Below are positions 54,305 through 64,000 of a DNA stretch of 64,000 nt, piece by piece. The DNA is from Sphingopyxis witflariensis (GTDB lineage Bacteria > Pseudomonadota > Alphaproteobacteria > Sphingomonadales > Sphingomonadaceae), in assembly GCF_002205635.1 (NCBI RefSeq), contig NZ_NISJ01000001.1:791692-855691 (forward strand). Direction: 5' to 3'. The notes under the pieces were generated by a model, which saw only the letters and a program-made list of their open reading frames with translations, was not told the origin of the DNA and ran no database searches. A program made the translations under genes and the position numbers. Position 1 is the first letter of the stretch, and the number at the start of each line of letters is the position of its first letter.

Positions 54305-55870
54305 ATGTATGACCGCCGCCATTTCCTTGCCGGAGCGACAATCGCCGGGCTGGCCGCTCCGGCGATTGTCCGCGCGCAGGGCATTTTCCGTGACTTTCCA
54401 TTCAAGCTGGGGGTCGCGGCGGGCGATCCGGCGAGCGACGGCTTCGTCATCTGGACCCGCCTCGCCCCCGAACCGATGGCGCCGCACGGCGGGATGCCGC
54501 TGACCAATATCCCGGTCGAATGGGAGGTCGCGAGCGACAGCGGTTTTCGTACCATCGCGGCGAAGGGCACGACGCTGGCACGCCCCGAACTGGGGCATAG
54601 CGTCCATGTCGAGGTTGCGGGGCTGCAACCCGACCGCCCCTATTTTTACCGCTTCACCGCGGGCGGCGAACGCAGCCTGCGGGGCCGCGCACGCACCCTG
54701 CCCGCCCCCGGCGCGCGCGCCGATGCGCTGAAGTTCGGGGTCGCCGGGTGCCAGCATTTCGAGGCGGGCTTCTTTGGTGCCTACCGCCATCTCGCGCGCG
54801 AAGACCTTGCCTTCGTCTATCATTATGGCGACTTCATCTACGAATATAGCGAGGAATATCTGTTCAACACCGGGCTGCCGACGCGCCCGGTGCGCAAGCA
54901 TGCGTTCCGCGCGCTGGTCGATCTGGAGGACTTCCGAACGGCCTATTCGCAGCAGCTCGGCGACATTGATTTGCAGGCGGCGCGATCGGTCCACGCTTTC
55001 CTGTCGAGCTTCGACGATCATGAGATCCGCAACGACTGGGTCGGCGACATCGACAATTGGAAAATGGGGCTCGACGGCAACGACCCCGACGCCGCGCCGC
55101 CCGAGGTTTTCATGTTGAAAAAACAGGCGGCGATGCAGGCGTGGTACGAGCATATGCCGGTACGCCGCGCCTTGCTGCCGCGCGGCGGGATGGTCGCGCT
55201 CAATCGCGAGCTGCGCTACGGCGATTTGATGGCGATGCAGCTGCTCGACACGCGGCAGTATCGCGATGACCAGCCGTGCGGCGACGGTTTCAAGCCCGCG
55301 TGCCCAGAGGTGAACGCCAAGCAGGCGCAGGTGCTGGGCAAGGCGCAGGAAGACTGGCTCGGCCGCAATCTGGGTCAGGGCGGCGCGACATGGAACGCGC
55401 TGGCGCAGCAGATCACGATGATGTCGCTCGACCGGCGCCGCAAGCCCGACGAGCCGAAGAAAGTGCTGAATCTCGACAGCTGGGCGGGTTATGAAGCGCC
55501 GCGCGAACGGGTGCTGTCGCGCATGGGCGGGCTGAAAAACTGCGTCGTGCTGACCGGCGACGAGCATCAGAATTTCTGCGGCGATCTGGCGCTCAAGGAC
55601 AAGATCGTCGGTGCCGAGTTCGTTGGCACCTCGATTTCGAGCGGCGGCGATGGCAGCGATAAACGGAACGGCACCGACGAATGGCTGGCGCTGAACCCCG
55701 AACTCAAATTCGCCAATGACCAGCGCGGCTATCTGGTCTGCGACGTCAATCGCGAAGCCTGGCAGACGCATTTCATGGTCGTCGACAAGGTGACGACCCC
55801 GGTCAACACGCTGTCGAGGCGCGCAACGGGCGTGGTCGAGAATGGCGTCGCCGGGATCAAAATGGCTTAG
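54305..55870 (+). CDS. PhoD-like alkaline phosphatase
   Basis: A PhoD-family metallophosphatase, 521 aa, exported by Tat: MYDRRHFLAGATIAGLAAPAIV (RR at 4-5) with cleavage near RAQG. The N-terminal Fn3-like domain is followed by the catalytic domain with GVAGCQHFEAGFFGAYRHLA, YHYGDFIYEY, SFDDHEIRNDW and LTGDEHQNF, which hold the Fe/Ca ligands. It ends with ATGVVENGVAGIKMA. No Pho-box is evident in the 88 nt before it, unlike phoX. It is convergent with mutL, 9 nt apart. Confidence 0.92.
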   Translation: MYDRRHFLAGATIAGLAAPAIVRAQGIFRDFPFKLGVAAGDPASDGFVIWTRLAPEPMAPHGGMPLTNIPVEWEVASDSGFRTIAAKGTTLARPELGHSVHVEVAGLQPDRPYFYRFTAGGERSLRGRARTLPAPGARADALKFGVAGCQHFEAGFFGAYRHLAREDLAFVYHYGDFIYEYSEEYLFNTGLPTRPVRKHAFRALVDLEDFRTAYSQQLGDIDLQAARSVHAFLSSFDDHEIRNDWVGDIDNWKMGLDGNDPDAAPPEVFMLKKQAAMQAWYEHMPVRRALLPRGGMVALNRELRYGDLMAMQLLDTRQYRDDQPCGDGFKPACPEVNAKQAQVLGKAQEDWLGRNLGQGGATWNALAQQITMMSLDRRRKPDEPKKVLNLDSWAGYEAPRERVLSRMGGLKNCVVLTGDEHQNFCGDLALKDKIVGAEFVGTSISSGGDGSDKRNGTDEWLALNPELKFANDQRGYLVCDVNREAWQTHFMVVDKVTTPVNTLSRRATGVVENGVAGIKMA

Positions 55871-55879
55871 CGCGCGGCG

Positions 55880-57703
55880 CTATTTCCTTCCGAACAGTTT
55901 TTCGACATCGTCCATCGCCAACTTCACCCACGTCGGCCGCCCATGGTTGCACTGGCCACTGTGCGGGGTGATTTCCATCTGGCGAAGGAGCGCGTTCATT
56001 TCGGGGACGTTGAGCGTCCGTCCGGCGCGCACCGAGCCGTGGCAGGCCATGGTGGCCGCGACCAGTTCCAGCTTTTCGCTAAGCCCGAGCGCGGCGTCAT
56101 AGCCCGCGAGGTCGTCGGCGATGTCGGTGACCAATTTCTGGCAATCGATGTTGCCGAGCATCGCCGGAGTCGCGCGGACCATCACCGCAGCGGGGCCGAA
56201 GCGTTCGATTTCGACGCCGAGCGCGGCGAGTTGAGACGATGCGGCCTCGAGCCGGTCGCATGCCGGCTCGTCGAGTTCAACGACCTCGGGGAGCAGCAGC
56301 CCCTGCGAAGGAACCGCCTGCCCACTCATCCCGCGGCGTAGCTGTTCGAGCACCAACCGTTCGTGCGCGGCGTGCTGGTCGACGATGACGAGGCCGTCCT
56401 CGGCCTCGGCGACGATATAGGTGCGCGCAATCTGGCCGCGCGCGATACCGAGCGGGTGGGCTTCGGCTTGCGGGACCGGCGCGGCGGCGACTTCGGCGCG
56501 ACCCGCAATCGGTGCGGCCGAGGCGAAGGGCGTGAGCCGGTCATAGACGCGCGCGATATCGTGGGCCTGCGGCGCATGACTGTTGCCAAAGGAATAAGTG
56601 GCAGCGGGCGGCGGTGCGGCCGGTGTCTGACCGAACAGAAAGCCCGTCGTCGGTTGCGGCGCGACGGGTTCCTGCTGCCACGCCGCGAGCGCCGCCTCGG
56701 CGGGGCGCTGGACGCTGCGAAAGCCATGTTCGTCGAGCGCGCGGCGAAGGCCGCCGACGATCATCCCGCGCACCAGCTGCGGATCGCGAAAACGCACCTC
56801 GGTCTTTGCCGGGTGGACGTTCACATCGACTTCGCTGGTCGGCACATCAAGGAACAGCGCGACAACCGGATGGCGGTCGCGCGCGAGCAGATCGGCATAG
56901 GCGCCGCGCAGCGCGCCGACGAGCAGCCGGTCCTTCACCGGGCGGCCGTTGACGAACAGATATTGATGGTCGGCAATACCGCGATTGTAGGTCGGCAGGC
57001 TGATCACCCCGCCCAGATGCACGTCGCCGCGATCGAGATCGACGCCGATGCTGTTGGCCGCCAGATCGCGGTGGGTCAGCGCGGCCACGCGCGCCAGCCG
57101 GTCCTGATCGCCCTGCACATCGAGCACACGGCGCCCGTCATGCTCGACCGTGAAACCAATGTCGGGGCGCGCCATCGCGAGGCGCTTAACCACATCCATG
57201 CAGGCGGCATATTCGCTGCGCCCGCTGCGCAGGAATTTGCGGCGCGCCGGCACGCGCGCGAACAAATCCTCGACCAGCACACGCGTCCCTTTGGCGAGCG
57301 CCGCCGGACCTTCGACCACCACCGCGCCATTGTCGACGACGCGCCGCCAGCCGTCGCCCCCCGCACCCCGGCTTTCGAGCGTCAGCCGCGCAACACTGGC
57401 GATCGACGGCAATGCCTCACCGCGAAAACCCAGCGTCGTGACATCCTCGATCGCATCGTCGGGCAACTTCGACGTCGCATGGCGTTCGAGCGCGAGCGCC
57501 ATGTCGGCCGCGGTCATTCCGCAGCCATCATCCTCGACTTCGAGGCGCGAAATTCCGCCCTCGGCGATTCGCACCGAAATGCGAGTCGAACCCGCATCGA
57601 TAGCGTTTTCAACCAGTTCTTTGAGCGCTGCGGCGGGTCTTTCGACCACTTCACCGGCTGCGATCCGATTTACGAGCTTTTCAGGTAGGCGACGTATTGA
57701 CAT
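55880..57703 (-). CDS. mutL: DNA mismatch repair protein MutL
   Basis: MutL couples MutS mismatch recognition to strand removal. The 607-aa protein has the GHKL ATPase motifs KELVENAIDAGSTRI, DDGCGM and GFRGEALPSIASV, a proline-rich linker, and a C-terminal domain with the endonuclease motif DQHAAHERLVLE (DQHA-x2-E-x4-E) plus ACHGSVRAGR and CNHGRPTWVKL zinc/metal motifs. It should therefore be a nicking MutL, as in bacteria lacking MutH. It is divergent from the mre operon, which starts 193 nt away. Confidence 0.97.
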   Translation of the reverse strand: MSIRRLPEKLVNRIAAGEVVERPAAALKELVENAIDAGSTRISVRIAEGGISRLEVEDDGCGMTAADMALALERHATSKLPDDAIEDVTTLGFRGEALPSIASVARLTLESRGAGGDGWRRVVDNGAVVVEGPAALAKGTRVLVEDLFARVPARRKFLRSGRSEYAACMDVVKRLAMARPDIGFTVEHDGRRVLDVQGDQDRLARVAALTHRDLAANSIGVDLDRGDVHLGGVISLPTYNRGIADHQYLFVNGRPVKDRLLVGALRGAYADLLARDRHPVVALFLDVPTSEVDVNVHPAKTEVRFRDPQLVRGMIVGGLRRALDEHGFRSVQRPAEAALAAWQQEPVAPQPTTGFLFGQTPAAPPPAATYSFGNSHAPQAHDIARVYDRLTPFASAAPIAGRAEVAAAPVPQAEAHPLGIARGQIARTYIVAEAEDGLVIVDQHAAHERLVLEQLRRGMSGQAVPSQGLLLPEVVELDEPACDRLEAASSQLAALGVEIERFGPAAVMVRATPAMLGNIDCQKLVTDIADDLAGYDAALGLSEKLELVAATMACHGSVRAGRTLNVPEMNALLRQMEITPHSGQCNHGRPTWVKLAMDDVEKLFGRK

Positions 57704-57835
57704 GGGGCCTCTCGTAGCGCAGTCGAACGCAAATCGCGACCCACCCGCACAGCCTGATCGTTTTGTCCAGCCAGCCCTTCAGGGACGAGCCGGAACCTCC
57801 CCCTGATTAGTCCTGTTCCCGGCCGGGCACGCGGG

Positions 57836-57841
57836 TATAAT
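57836..57841 (+). promoter_or_regulatory. Consensus -10 box upstream of mreB
   Basis: A perfect TATAAT lies 55 nt before the mreB ATG in a GC-rich context. The best -35 at 17-bp spacing, CTGTTC (57813-57818), is weak. The transcript start would be near 57848, giving a leader of about 50 nt. Confidence 0.55.
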
Positions 57842-57881
57842 CACGACAGGGGCGCGCCCATCATGGGTGCGGCTTCGATGA

Positions 57882-58943
<1,062 letters not shown>

Positions 58944-58962
58944 TCACGGACTGATCTGAACT

Positions 58963-59859
58963 ATGGCACGCCCGGCACATCGACGTCCGGGACAATCCCG
59001 AAAGGCCCAGTACAGCCTGTTCGTTGCCTATGTCATTGCGGTGACCGGGGCAGTGGCCGGGCTGTTGCTGGCAGTTCTGTCGGTCGTTGATCCCATCGGC
59101 TTCGCCCAATTGCGGGTGGCGAGCCAGGAAATCGCCGCGCCCATCGCGCGCATCACACGATCGGTCACGGGTTCCATATCCGGTATCGACGATCGGGTCG
59201 GCGCCTATGTCAACGCCGGTTCGCAGAACCGTCGCCTGCGCAACGAGCTCGCCGACACGCGGCGCGCGCTGGTTGCAACGAGCCCGCTGCAGGAAGAAAA
59301 TCGCCAGCTCAAAGCGCTGCTCAAGTTGCAGGAAACCGACAAGACCGCGATCGCCAATGGCTATCTTCTCACCTCGACCTCGACGAGCAGCAAGCGCATC
59401 GCGCTGCTCAGCATCGGCCGCAATCTGGGCGTCGCGGCCGGACAACCGGTGCGGGCCGCGGACGGACTGATCGGCCGGGTGCTGAGCAGCGGACCGTCGG
59501 TTTCGCAGGTGCTGTTGCTGACCGATGTCGACAATATCGTCCCCGTCCGCCGCGCGCGCGACGGCCTGCCCGCGCTCGCCTATGGCCGCGGTAACGGCGA
59601 TCTTGATATTCGCACCCTCAACATCGCCAATAATCCGTTCAAGCCGGGCGACATATTGCTGACCTCCGGCACCGGCGGGCTCTATCCGCCCAATATCCCG
59701 GTCGCGATCGTCGCGCGCCGTCAGGACGACGGCGCGCTCGCGCGTCCGCTCGCCGATCCCGGCAAGGTCGACGCGGTATCGGTGCTGCGTCCCTATACCC
59801 CCGACAATATCGACGCCTCGCCAGCTCCCGCCCCTGCGCCGCCCCCGAGCAAGCCATGA
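58963..59859 (+). CDS. mreC: Rod shape-determining protein MreC
   Basis: A bitopic periplasmic scaffold of the elongasome, 298 aa. One N-terminal transmembrane helix (VIAVTGAVAGLLLAVLSVVD) is followed by a coiled-coil region (NRRLRNELADTRRALVATS, then LQEENRQLKALLKLQ) and the beta-barrel domain beginning at RIALLSIGRNLGVAAGQPV. A short Pro/Ala tail ends it. The mreD start overlaps its stop by 4 nt. Confidence 0.94.
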   Translation: MARPAHRRPGQSRKAQYSLFVAYVIAVTGAVAGLLLAVLSVVDPIGFAQLRVASQEIAAPIARITRSVTGSISGIDDRVGAYVNAGSQNRRLRNELADTRRALVATSPLQEENRQLKALLKLQETDKTAIANGYLLTSTSTSSKRIALLSIGRNLGVAAGQPVRAADGLIGRVLSSGPSVSQVLLLTDVDNIVPVRRARDGLPALAYGRGNGDLDIRTLNIANNPFKPGDILLTSGTGGLYPPNIPVAIVARRQDDGALARPLADPGKVDAVSVLRPYTPDNIDASPAPAPAPPPSKP

Positions 59860-60389
59860 GCAGCGTGATGAGCAAAAAGGGCCCGCGGCTGGGCGAGCCC
59901 GCTTCGCTGGTGCGGATGCGGGTTGTGCCGATCGCGAGCGTGATGTTCGCCTCGGCACTGCCGCTGATGCTGCCGATGATCGCCAATTCGCCGGCGCTGC
60001 CGCCGCTCGGGCTGCTGTTCTTCCTGTGCTGGCAGTTGCTGCGTTCCGAAATGTGGCCGGTGTGGATCGGCCTGCCGCTCGGACTGTGGGACGATATGTT
60101 CAGCGGCATGCCATTCGGTACCGCGGCGGGACTGTGGACGCTCGCCAGCATCGCGATCGATTATAGTTCACAGCGCATCTATTGGCGCGGTTTCTTCCAC
60201 GACTGGGCGATCGCCGCTTTTCTCGTCGCGATCATCCAGTCGCTCGCCGCGCTGATCGCTCATCCGCATGCCCCGATGGGCCGCGTGTTGGGACTGATCG
60301 TGCCTCAGATCGTCATTTCGGCGCTGCTGGTGCCGCTGTTCATGCGACTGACGGGCAAGTTTGACAATTTCCGTTTGAAGCGCCGATAG
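59856..60389 (+). CDS. mreD: Rod shape-determining protein MreD
   Basis: A small integral membrane protein, 177 aa, with five to six hydrophobic segments (ASVMFASALPLMLPMIA, LPPLGLLFFLCWQLL and others) and the WPVWIGLPLGLWDDMFSGMP motif typical of MreD. A start at codon 5 (MSKKGPRL) is possible. It overlaps mreC by 4 nt and is followed by mrdA after 10 nt. Confidence 0.92.
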   Translation: MSSVMSKKGPRLGEPASLVRMRVVPIASVMFASALPLMLPMIANSPALPPLGLLFFLCWQLLRSEMWPVWIGLPLGLWDDMFSGMPFGTAAGLWTLASIAIDYSSQRIYWRGFFHDWAIAAFLVAIIQSLAALIAHPHAPMGRVLGLIVPQIVISALLVPLFMRLTGKFDNFRLKRR

Positions 60390-60399
60390 TTCAGGCCCC

Positions 60400-62304
60400 A
60401 TGCAGCGCAAGCACCCGCCCATTACCGAAGCCTGGAGGGGAATCACCTTCACGCGCCGCACGCTGCTGGTCGGCGGCGGCCAAATGGTCGTCGGCGCCGC
60501 GCTGGCAGCGCGCATGGGTTATATTTCGATCATCGACAATGACCGCTATGTCCTTGAATCGGAAAGCAATCGTGTCAATTTGACACTGGTCCCGCCGCGT
60601 CGCGGCTGGATCGTCGACCGCAATGGCAAGGCGCTCGCAAACAACCGCGTGTCGCTGCGCATCGACCTCATTCCCGACCGCTTGCACAGCAAGGATCTGG
60701 TGCTGGGGCAATTGAAGACGCTGCTGCGGCTTGACGGCGACACGATGGAACGCATCGAACGCGACCTCAAGGCCGCATCGGGGTTTCAGCCAGTGGCGGT
60801 GGCGGAGGATGTCAGTGAAGGCGATTATGCCTCGATTCTCGTCCGCCTGCCCGACCTGTCAGGGGTCGCGCCGCAGCGCGGCTTTGCCCGCAACTATCCA
60901 ACGGGCGCAGCGGTCGGCCATCTGATCGGCTATGTCGGCGCTCCGACCGCCGAGGAATATCAGGCCGTCAAGGACCCGCTCTACATCACCCCCGGCTTCA
61001 AGACCGGCAAGGACGGGCTGGAGAAATATTTCCAGCCGATGCTGCGCGGCGACCCCGGTGCGAAGCGCGTCGAGGTGACCGCGCGCGGCAAGGTGGTGCG
61101 CGAACTGGGGGTAAAGCCCGATACGCAGGGCAAGACCGTCCATCTGACGATCGACGCCGACCTGCAGGAATATGTCGCACGGCGCATGGGGCGCGAGTCG
61201 GGGGCGGCGGTCGTGATCGATTGTCAGAATGGCGACATCCTGTCCTTTGTCTCGATGCCGAGCTTCGATCCCAACAGCTTTTCGGACGGGATCAGCAACT
61301 CGGAATATAGCTGGCTGCGCGCCGACGATCACCAGCCGCTGATCAACAAGGCGACCCGCGGGCTCTATCCACCCGGATCGACGTTGAAGCCGATGGCGGC
61401 GATTGCCGCGGTCGAACATGGCGTCGACCCCAGCGAGCGTCACACCTGCGTCGGCGGATACCGGCTCGGCAGCCGCTTCTTCCGCTGCCTCGGCACGCAC
61501 GGCAGCCTCGACATGCCGTCGGCGATCATGAAAAGCTGCAACAGCTATTTCTACTGGCTCGCGCACCGGCTTGGCTATGACGCAATGGCGCCGACCGCCA
61601 AGCTGCTCGGGCTGGGCGAGGAGTTTCAGCTCGCGGGCAGCAACCAGCGCTTCGGCACCATTCCCGACAGCGCATGGAAGATGAAGAAATACGACCAGCC
61701 ATGGTCGGCTTCGGATTCGCTCAACGCGGTCATCGGCCAGGGCTATGTCAGCGTGAACCCGCTCCAGCTGGCGGTCATGGCCTCACGCATCGCGTCCGGC
61801 CGCCGGCTTTATCCGCGCCTGATCAACCGCGAATTCAAGAATGAGCCGCTGCCCTTCTCACCCGAAGCGCTGGCCGTCGCGCGTCAGGGGATGGACCTGG
61901 TGGTCAATGGCGCGGGCACTGCGGTGCGCAGCCGCCTGCCGCTCGACGGCATTACGATGGCCGGCAAGACCGGCACCGCGCAGGTCCGCGGGCTGGGCAC
62001 GGGCAACGGGAAAAGCGGCACCTGGAAATTTCGCGACCACGGCCTGTTCATCGGCTTCGCGCCGGTCGTCAATCCGCGCTACGCCACTGCCGTCGTGATC
62101 GAGCATGGAATGGGCGGATCGCGCGCTGCGGCGCCGGTCGCCAAGGATTTCATGACCTTCCTCTTCGACCGCGAAAAGGCGATGGCGGCGCTCGAGACTT
62201 TCGAGGCCGGCTGGGGCGGTACGATCAAGGAACGCATGGACCGCGACTATGCCGCGTGGAAAGCGGGCGCGTCGATGGGCCCCGTCCCCGGGACGCAGCC
62301 ATGA
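60400..62304 (+). CDS. mrdA: Penicillin-binding protein 2
   Basis: Class B transpeptidase of lateral wall synthesis, 634 aa, target of mecillinam-type drugs. It has an N-terminal signal-anchor (LLVGGGQMVVGAALAARMGY), the PBP dimer domain (PPRRGWIVDRNGKALANN), and catalytic motifs S327-x-x-K in PPGSTLKPM, SCN at 379-381 and KTGTAQ at 523-528. Length is normal. Its stop overlaps the mrdB start by 4 nt, so it is coupled to its glycosyltransferase partner. Confidence 0.96.
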   Translation: MQRKHPPITEAWRGITFTRRTLLVGGGQMVVGAALAARMGYISIIDNDRYVLESESNRVNLTLVPPRRGWIVDRNGKALANNRVSLRIDLIPDRLHSKDLVLGQLKTLLRLDGDTMERIERDLKAASGFQPVAVAEDVSEGDYASILVRLPDLSGVAPQRGFARNYPTGAAVGHLIGYVGAPTAEEYQAVKDPLYITPGFKTGKDGLEKYFQPMLRGDPGAKRVEVTARGKVVRELGVKPDTQGKTVHLTIDADLQEYVARRMGRESGAAVVIDCQNGDILSFVSMPSFDPNSFSDGISNSEYSWLRADDHQPLINKATRGLYPPGSTLKPMAAIAAVEHGVDPSERHTCVGGYRLGSRFFRCLGTHGSLDMPSAIMKSCNSYFYWLAHRLGYDAMAPTAKLLGLGEEFQLAGSNQRFGTIPDSAWKMKKYDQPWSASDSLNAVIGQGYVSVNPLQLAVMASRIASGRRLYPRLINREFKNEPLPFSPEALAVARQGMDLVVNGAGTAVRSRLPLDGITMAGKTGTAQVRGLGTGNGKSGTWKFRDHGLFIGFAPVVNPRYATAVVIEHGMGGSRAAAPVAKDFMTFLFDREKAMAALETFEAGWGGTIKERMDRDYAAWKAGASMGPVPGTQP

Positions 62305-63407
62305 TCCCCGTCCCACCCGCCATCCAGCGCTTTCCCTGGAAGCTGATGGCATTGCTGTCGGCGATCACCGGCTTTGGCCTGCTCGTCCTTTATTCGGCAG
62401 CCGGCGGCAGCTTTACGCCCTGGGCGCTGCAGCAGGGCGTGCGCTTTCTCGTCTTTCTCACGCTCGCGCTGGCCATCGGTCGTTTCCCCTTACGCATCGT
62501 TGAGGATTTCGCCTATCTGGGCTATATCGCGGTCGCGGTGTTGCTCGTCGCGGTCGAACTGCTCGGCTTCGTCGGCGGAGGCAGTCAGCGCTGGCTCAAC
62601 CTCGGCTTCATGAACCTCCAGCCGTCGGAGTTGATGAAGGTCGCGATCGTTCTCGCACTCGCGCGCTTCTATGCACAATTGCCGCCGGGCGAGACGCGGG
62701 GCTGGACCGCTTTGTGGCCTGCGCTGGTGATCATCGGTATTCCCGCCGCGCTCGTCATGCTGCAACCCGATCTCGGCACTGCGCTGGCCATCTGCGCGAG
62801 CGGTGTGATCGTGATGTTCGTCTCCGGCCTGCCCTTCTGGTGGTTCGGTAGCGCGGCAGCGGCGGGCGCGGCGGCGCTGCCGGTGCTTTTCTCCTTCCTC
62901 CACGATTATCAGCAAAAGCGCGTGCTGATCTTCCTCGACCCCGAAAGTGACCCGCTCGGCGCCGGCTATCATATCAGCCAGTCGAAGATCGCGATCGGTT
63001 CGGGCGGGATCGGCGGCAAGGGTTTCCTCAACGGATCGCAAAGCCATCTCGATTATCTGCCCGAGGGGCATACCGACTTCATCTTCGCCACCATGGCAGA
63101 GGAATGGGGACTGATCGGCGGATTCGCACTGCTGTTCGGCTTCTTCCTGCTGCTGCGCTGGTCGACACGCGTCGCGCTCAAGGCGCGCACCCGTTTTGGC
63201 CAGCTCGTCGCGACCGGCCTGACCATGACGATCTTCTTTTATATCGCGATCAACCTCATGATGGTGATGGGTCTGGCGCCGGTGGTGGGGATTCCCCTGC
63301 CCCTCTTTTCCTATGGCGGGTCGTCGATGCTGACGATCATGACGTGCGTCGGAATTATTCTTGCCATCGAAAATGACAGCAAAACGGGGACGCGGCGCTT
63401 TCATTGA
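62301..63407 (+). CDS. mrdB: Rod shape-determining protein RodA (peptidoglycan glycosyltransferase)
   Basis: SEDS-family polymerase that extends glycan chains together with PBP2. The 368-aa protein from ATG 62301 has about ten membrane helices, the GGSQRWLNLGFMNLQPSELMK segment (mid-loop split here, GGSQRWLNLG and LQPSELMK) conserved in RodA/FtsW, the LQPDLGTAL motif with catalytic Asp, and GIPLPLFSYGGSSML near the end. The start is fixed by overlap with mrdA (ATGA). It ends the operon. Confidence 0.95.
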   Translation: MIPVPPAIQRFPWKLMALLSAITGFGLLVLYSAAGGSFTPWALQQGVRFLVFLTLALAIGRFPLRIVEDFAYLGYIAVAVLLVAVELLGFVGGGSQRWLNLGFMNLQPSELMKVAIVLALARFYAQLPPGETRGWTALWPALVIIGIPAALVMLQPDLGTALAICASGVIVMFVSGLPFWWFGSAAAAGAAALPVLFSFLHDYQQKRVLIFLDPESDPLGAGYHISQSKIAIGSGGIGGKGFLNGSQSHLDYLPEGHTDFIFATMAEEWGLIGGFALLFGFFLLLRWSTRVALKARTRFGQLVATGLTMTIFFYIAINLMMVMGLAPVVGIPLPLFSYGGSSMLTIMTCVGIILAIENDSKTGTRRFH

Positions 63408-63461
63408 GAAAAAACTTCGGGACAGGCATTGCCAACCCCGAAAGGTCATGATAGCGGGCCG

Positions 63462-63500
63462 CTCTCTTCGCAGCAAAGAGCATCTCTCTTCGCTGCAAAG
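63462..63500. repeat. Short tandem duplication before tRNA-Lys
   Basis: CTCTCTTCGCAGCAAAG (63462-63478) and CTCTCTTCGCTGCAAAG (63484-63500) differ at one base and are 22 bp apart, between mrdB and the tRNA. Their role is unclear; they may be part of the rodA 3' end or the tRNA promoter. Confidence 0.6.
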
Positions 63501-63518
63501 CAGGCCGGAAACGGCGGT

Positions 63519-63594
<76 letters not shown>

Positions 63595-63672
63595 TATTTT
63601 TCAAAGACTTACGAGAAATCGCCCGATGTCATTCCGACAGCGGGCGATTCCCCATTCCGACAAAATGCGAAT

Positions 63673-64000
63673 TTACGAGAGATATTCGGCCTGCTCCCGC
63701 CGCGGGTTCGTCAGCCCCATCCGGCTGACCTCGACCATCATGTGGAACCAATTCTCGTCATGCTCCACGAGCTGGCGAAGCGCCGGCAGGATGCCCGGGC
63801 AACCTTCGGGGAGCCAGTCCAGCCTGTCGCGCAGCAACGCCGTGACAATCTTTTCGTAGTATGTCCCATCGGCTGACCGGCCCCCACCGAGTGGTCCGGG
63901 TGGATTGTTAGTGCATTGACGCCTCCCTCGCCAGTGTTGGCCGTAGGTGGAGCGAAGCGGAACCGGAGGGCAACACTGGCGAGGGAACGGCCTCCGGCGC
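63673..64000 (-). CDS. Unrecognised partial minus-strand frame at the right edge
   Basis: Downstream of tRNA-Lys the minus strand is open from a TAA at 63673-63675 to the window edge without interruption. The last part has protein-like composition (LLRDRLDWLPEGCPG, LRQLVEHDENWFHMMVEVS and MGLTNPRREQAEYLS), whereas the part beyond about 63870 crosses a palindrome and looks non-coding. The true start is therefore unknown; it may begin near 63850. I do not recognise a family. It could be the edge of an element inserted at the tRNA. Confidence 0.35.
   Translation of the reverse strand, partial: RRRPFPRQCCPPVPLRSTYGQHWRGRRQCTNNPPGPLGGGRSADGTYYEKIVTALLRDRLDWLPEGCPGILPALRQLVEHDENWFHMMVEVSRMGLTNPRREQAEYLS
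63925..63985. repeat. Perfect 15-bp inverted repeat at right edge
   Basis: CCCTCGCCAGTGTTG (63925-63939) is exactly complementary to CAACACTGGCGAGGG (63971-63985), with a 31-nt centre containing AGCGAAGCGGAACC. It may be a terminator-like or mobile palindromic element; its relation to the unrecognised frame is unclear because the window ends 15 nt later. Confidence 0.75.

Noticed and set aside
54263..55771. A 502-codon minus-strand frame opposite the PhoD-like gene
   Set aside because: Antisense shadow; PhoD motifs and a Tat signal identify the plus strand as coding.

Overview
The window is GC-rich (mostly 62-72% by hand count of sample lines) and reads as a chromosomal segment of an alphaproteobacterium of the Sphingomonadales, most like Sphingopyxis or a relative. 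This rests on the gene orders argS-SPOR-nagZ-scpA-scpB and ispH-thrB-rnhA, an APH-type ThrB, a Tad pilus locus, TraB/GumN proteins and several dense palindromic repeat families. The species assignment is an inference; no rRNA is present. Almost the whole window is coding. I see no complete insertion sequence, prophage or CRISPR array.

Layout: 1-4.8 kb (minus) holds scpB (cut by the window edge), scpA, nagZ, a SPOR-domain protein and argS. 4.9-8.2 kb holds a lipoprotein and ispH-thrB-rnhA. 9.4-16.5 kb is a Tad/Flp pilus operon, cpaA-B-C-D-E-tadB-tadC, with no cpaF ATPase, pilin or pseudopilin gene. 16.5-20.5 kb holds an FAA-hydrolase-fold enzyme, a small secreted protein, a PhoR-like kinase and a PEP-CTERM surface protein. 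20.6-33.7 kb is a polyamine uptake and catabolism island: a class III transaminase, two PuuA-like glutamine synthetases around a PuuB-like oxidase, a complete PotFGHI-type ABC importer, a putrescine transaminase and PuuD. PuuC (aldehyde dehydrogenase) is missing from the window.

33.7-46 kb holds glucokinase, a methyltransferase, a GNAT remnant, tRNA-Arg(ACG), a DUF1214/DUF1254 pair, ppdK, glyS-glyQ, an XRE regulator with its membrane-protein partner, and two tandem TraB/GumN proteins. 46-57.7 kb holds an ORFan in a low-GC patch, rplY-pth-GNAT, a PhoX phosphatase behind a Pho-box-like array, a CAP-domain protein, ychF, a MerR regulator divergent from a glutaredoxin-MauE membrane fusion, a PhoD-like phosphatase and mutL. 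57.9-63.4 kb is the rod-shape operon mreB-mreC-mreD-mrdA-mrdB, followed by tRNA-Lys(CTT) and an unrecognised segment at the right edge.

The most unusual observations are: (i) glyS carries two in-frame copies of a mobile palindromic repeat, both translated in the same frame, plus an anomalously low-GC linker; (ii) a MerR-type regulator with two of the three mercury-sensor cysteines controls, through a textbook dyad in an over-long promoter spacer, a glutaredoxin-MauE membrane protein whose mRNA is probably leaderless; (iii) the Tad operon lacks cpaF and has a perfect hairpin exactly where cpaF would sit; (iv) three Pho-box heptamers with exact 22-bp periodicity lie upstream of phoX.
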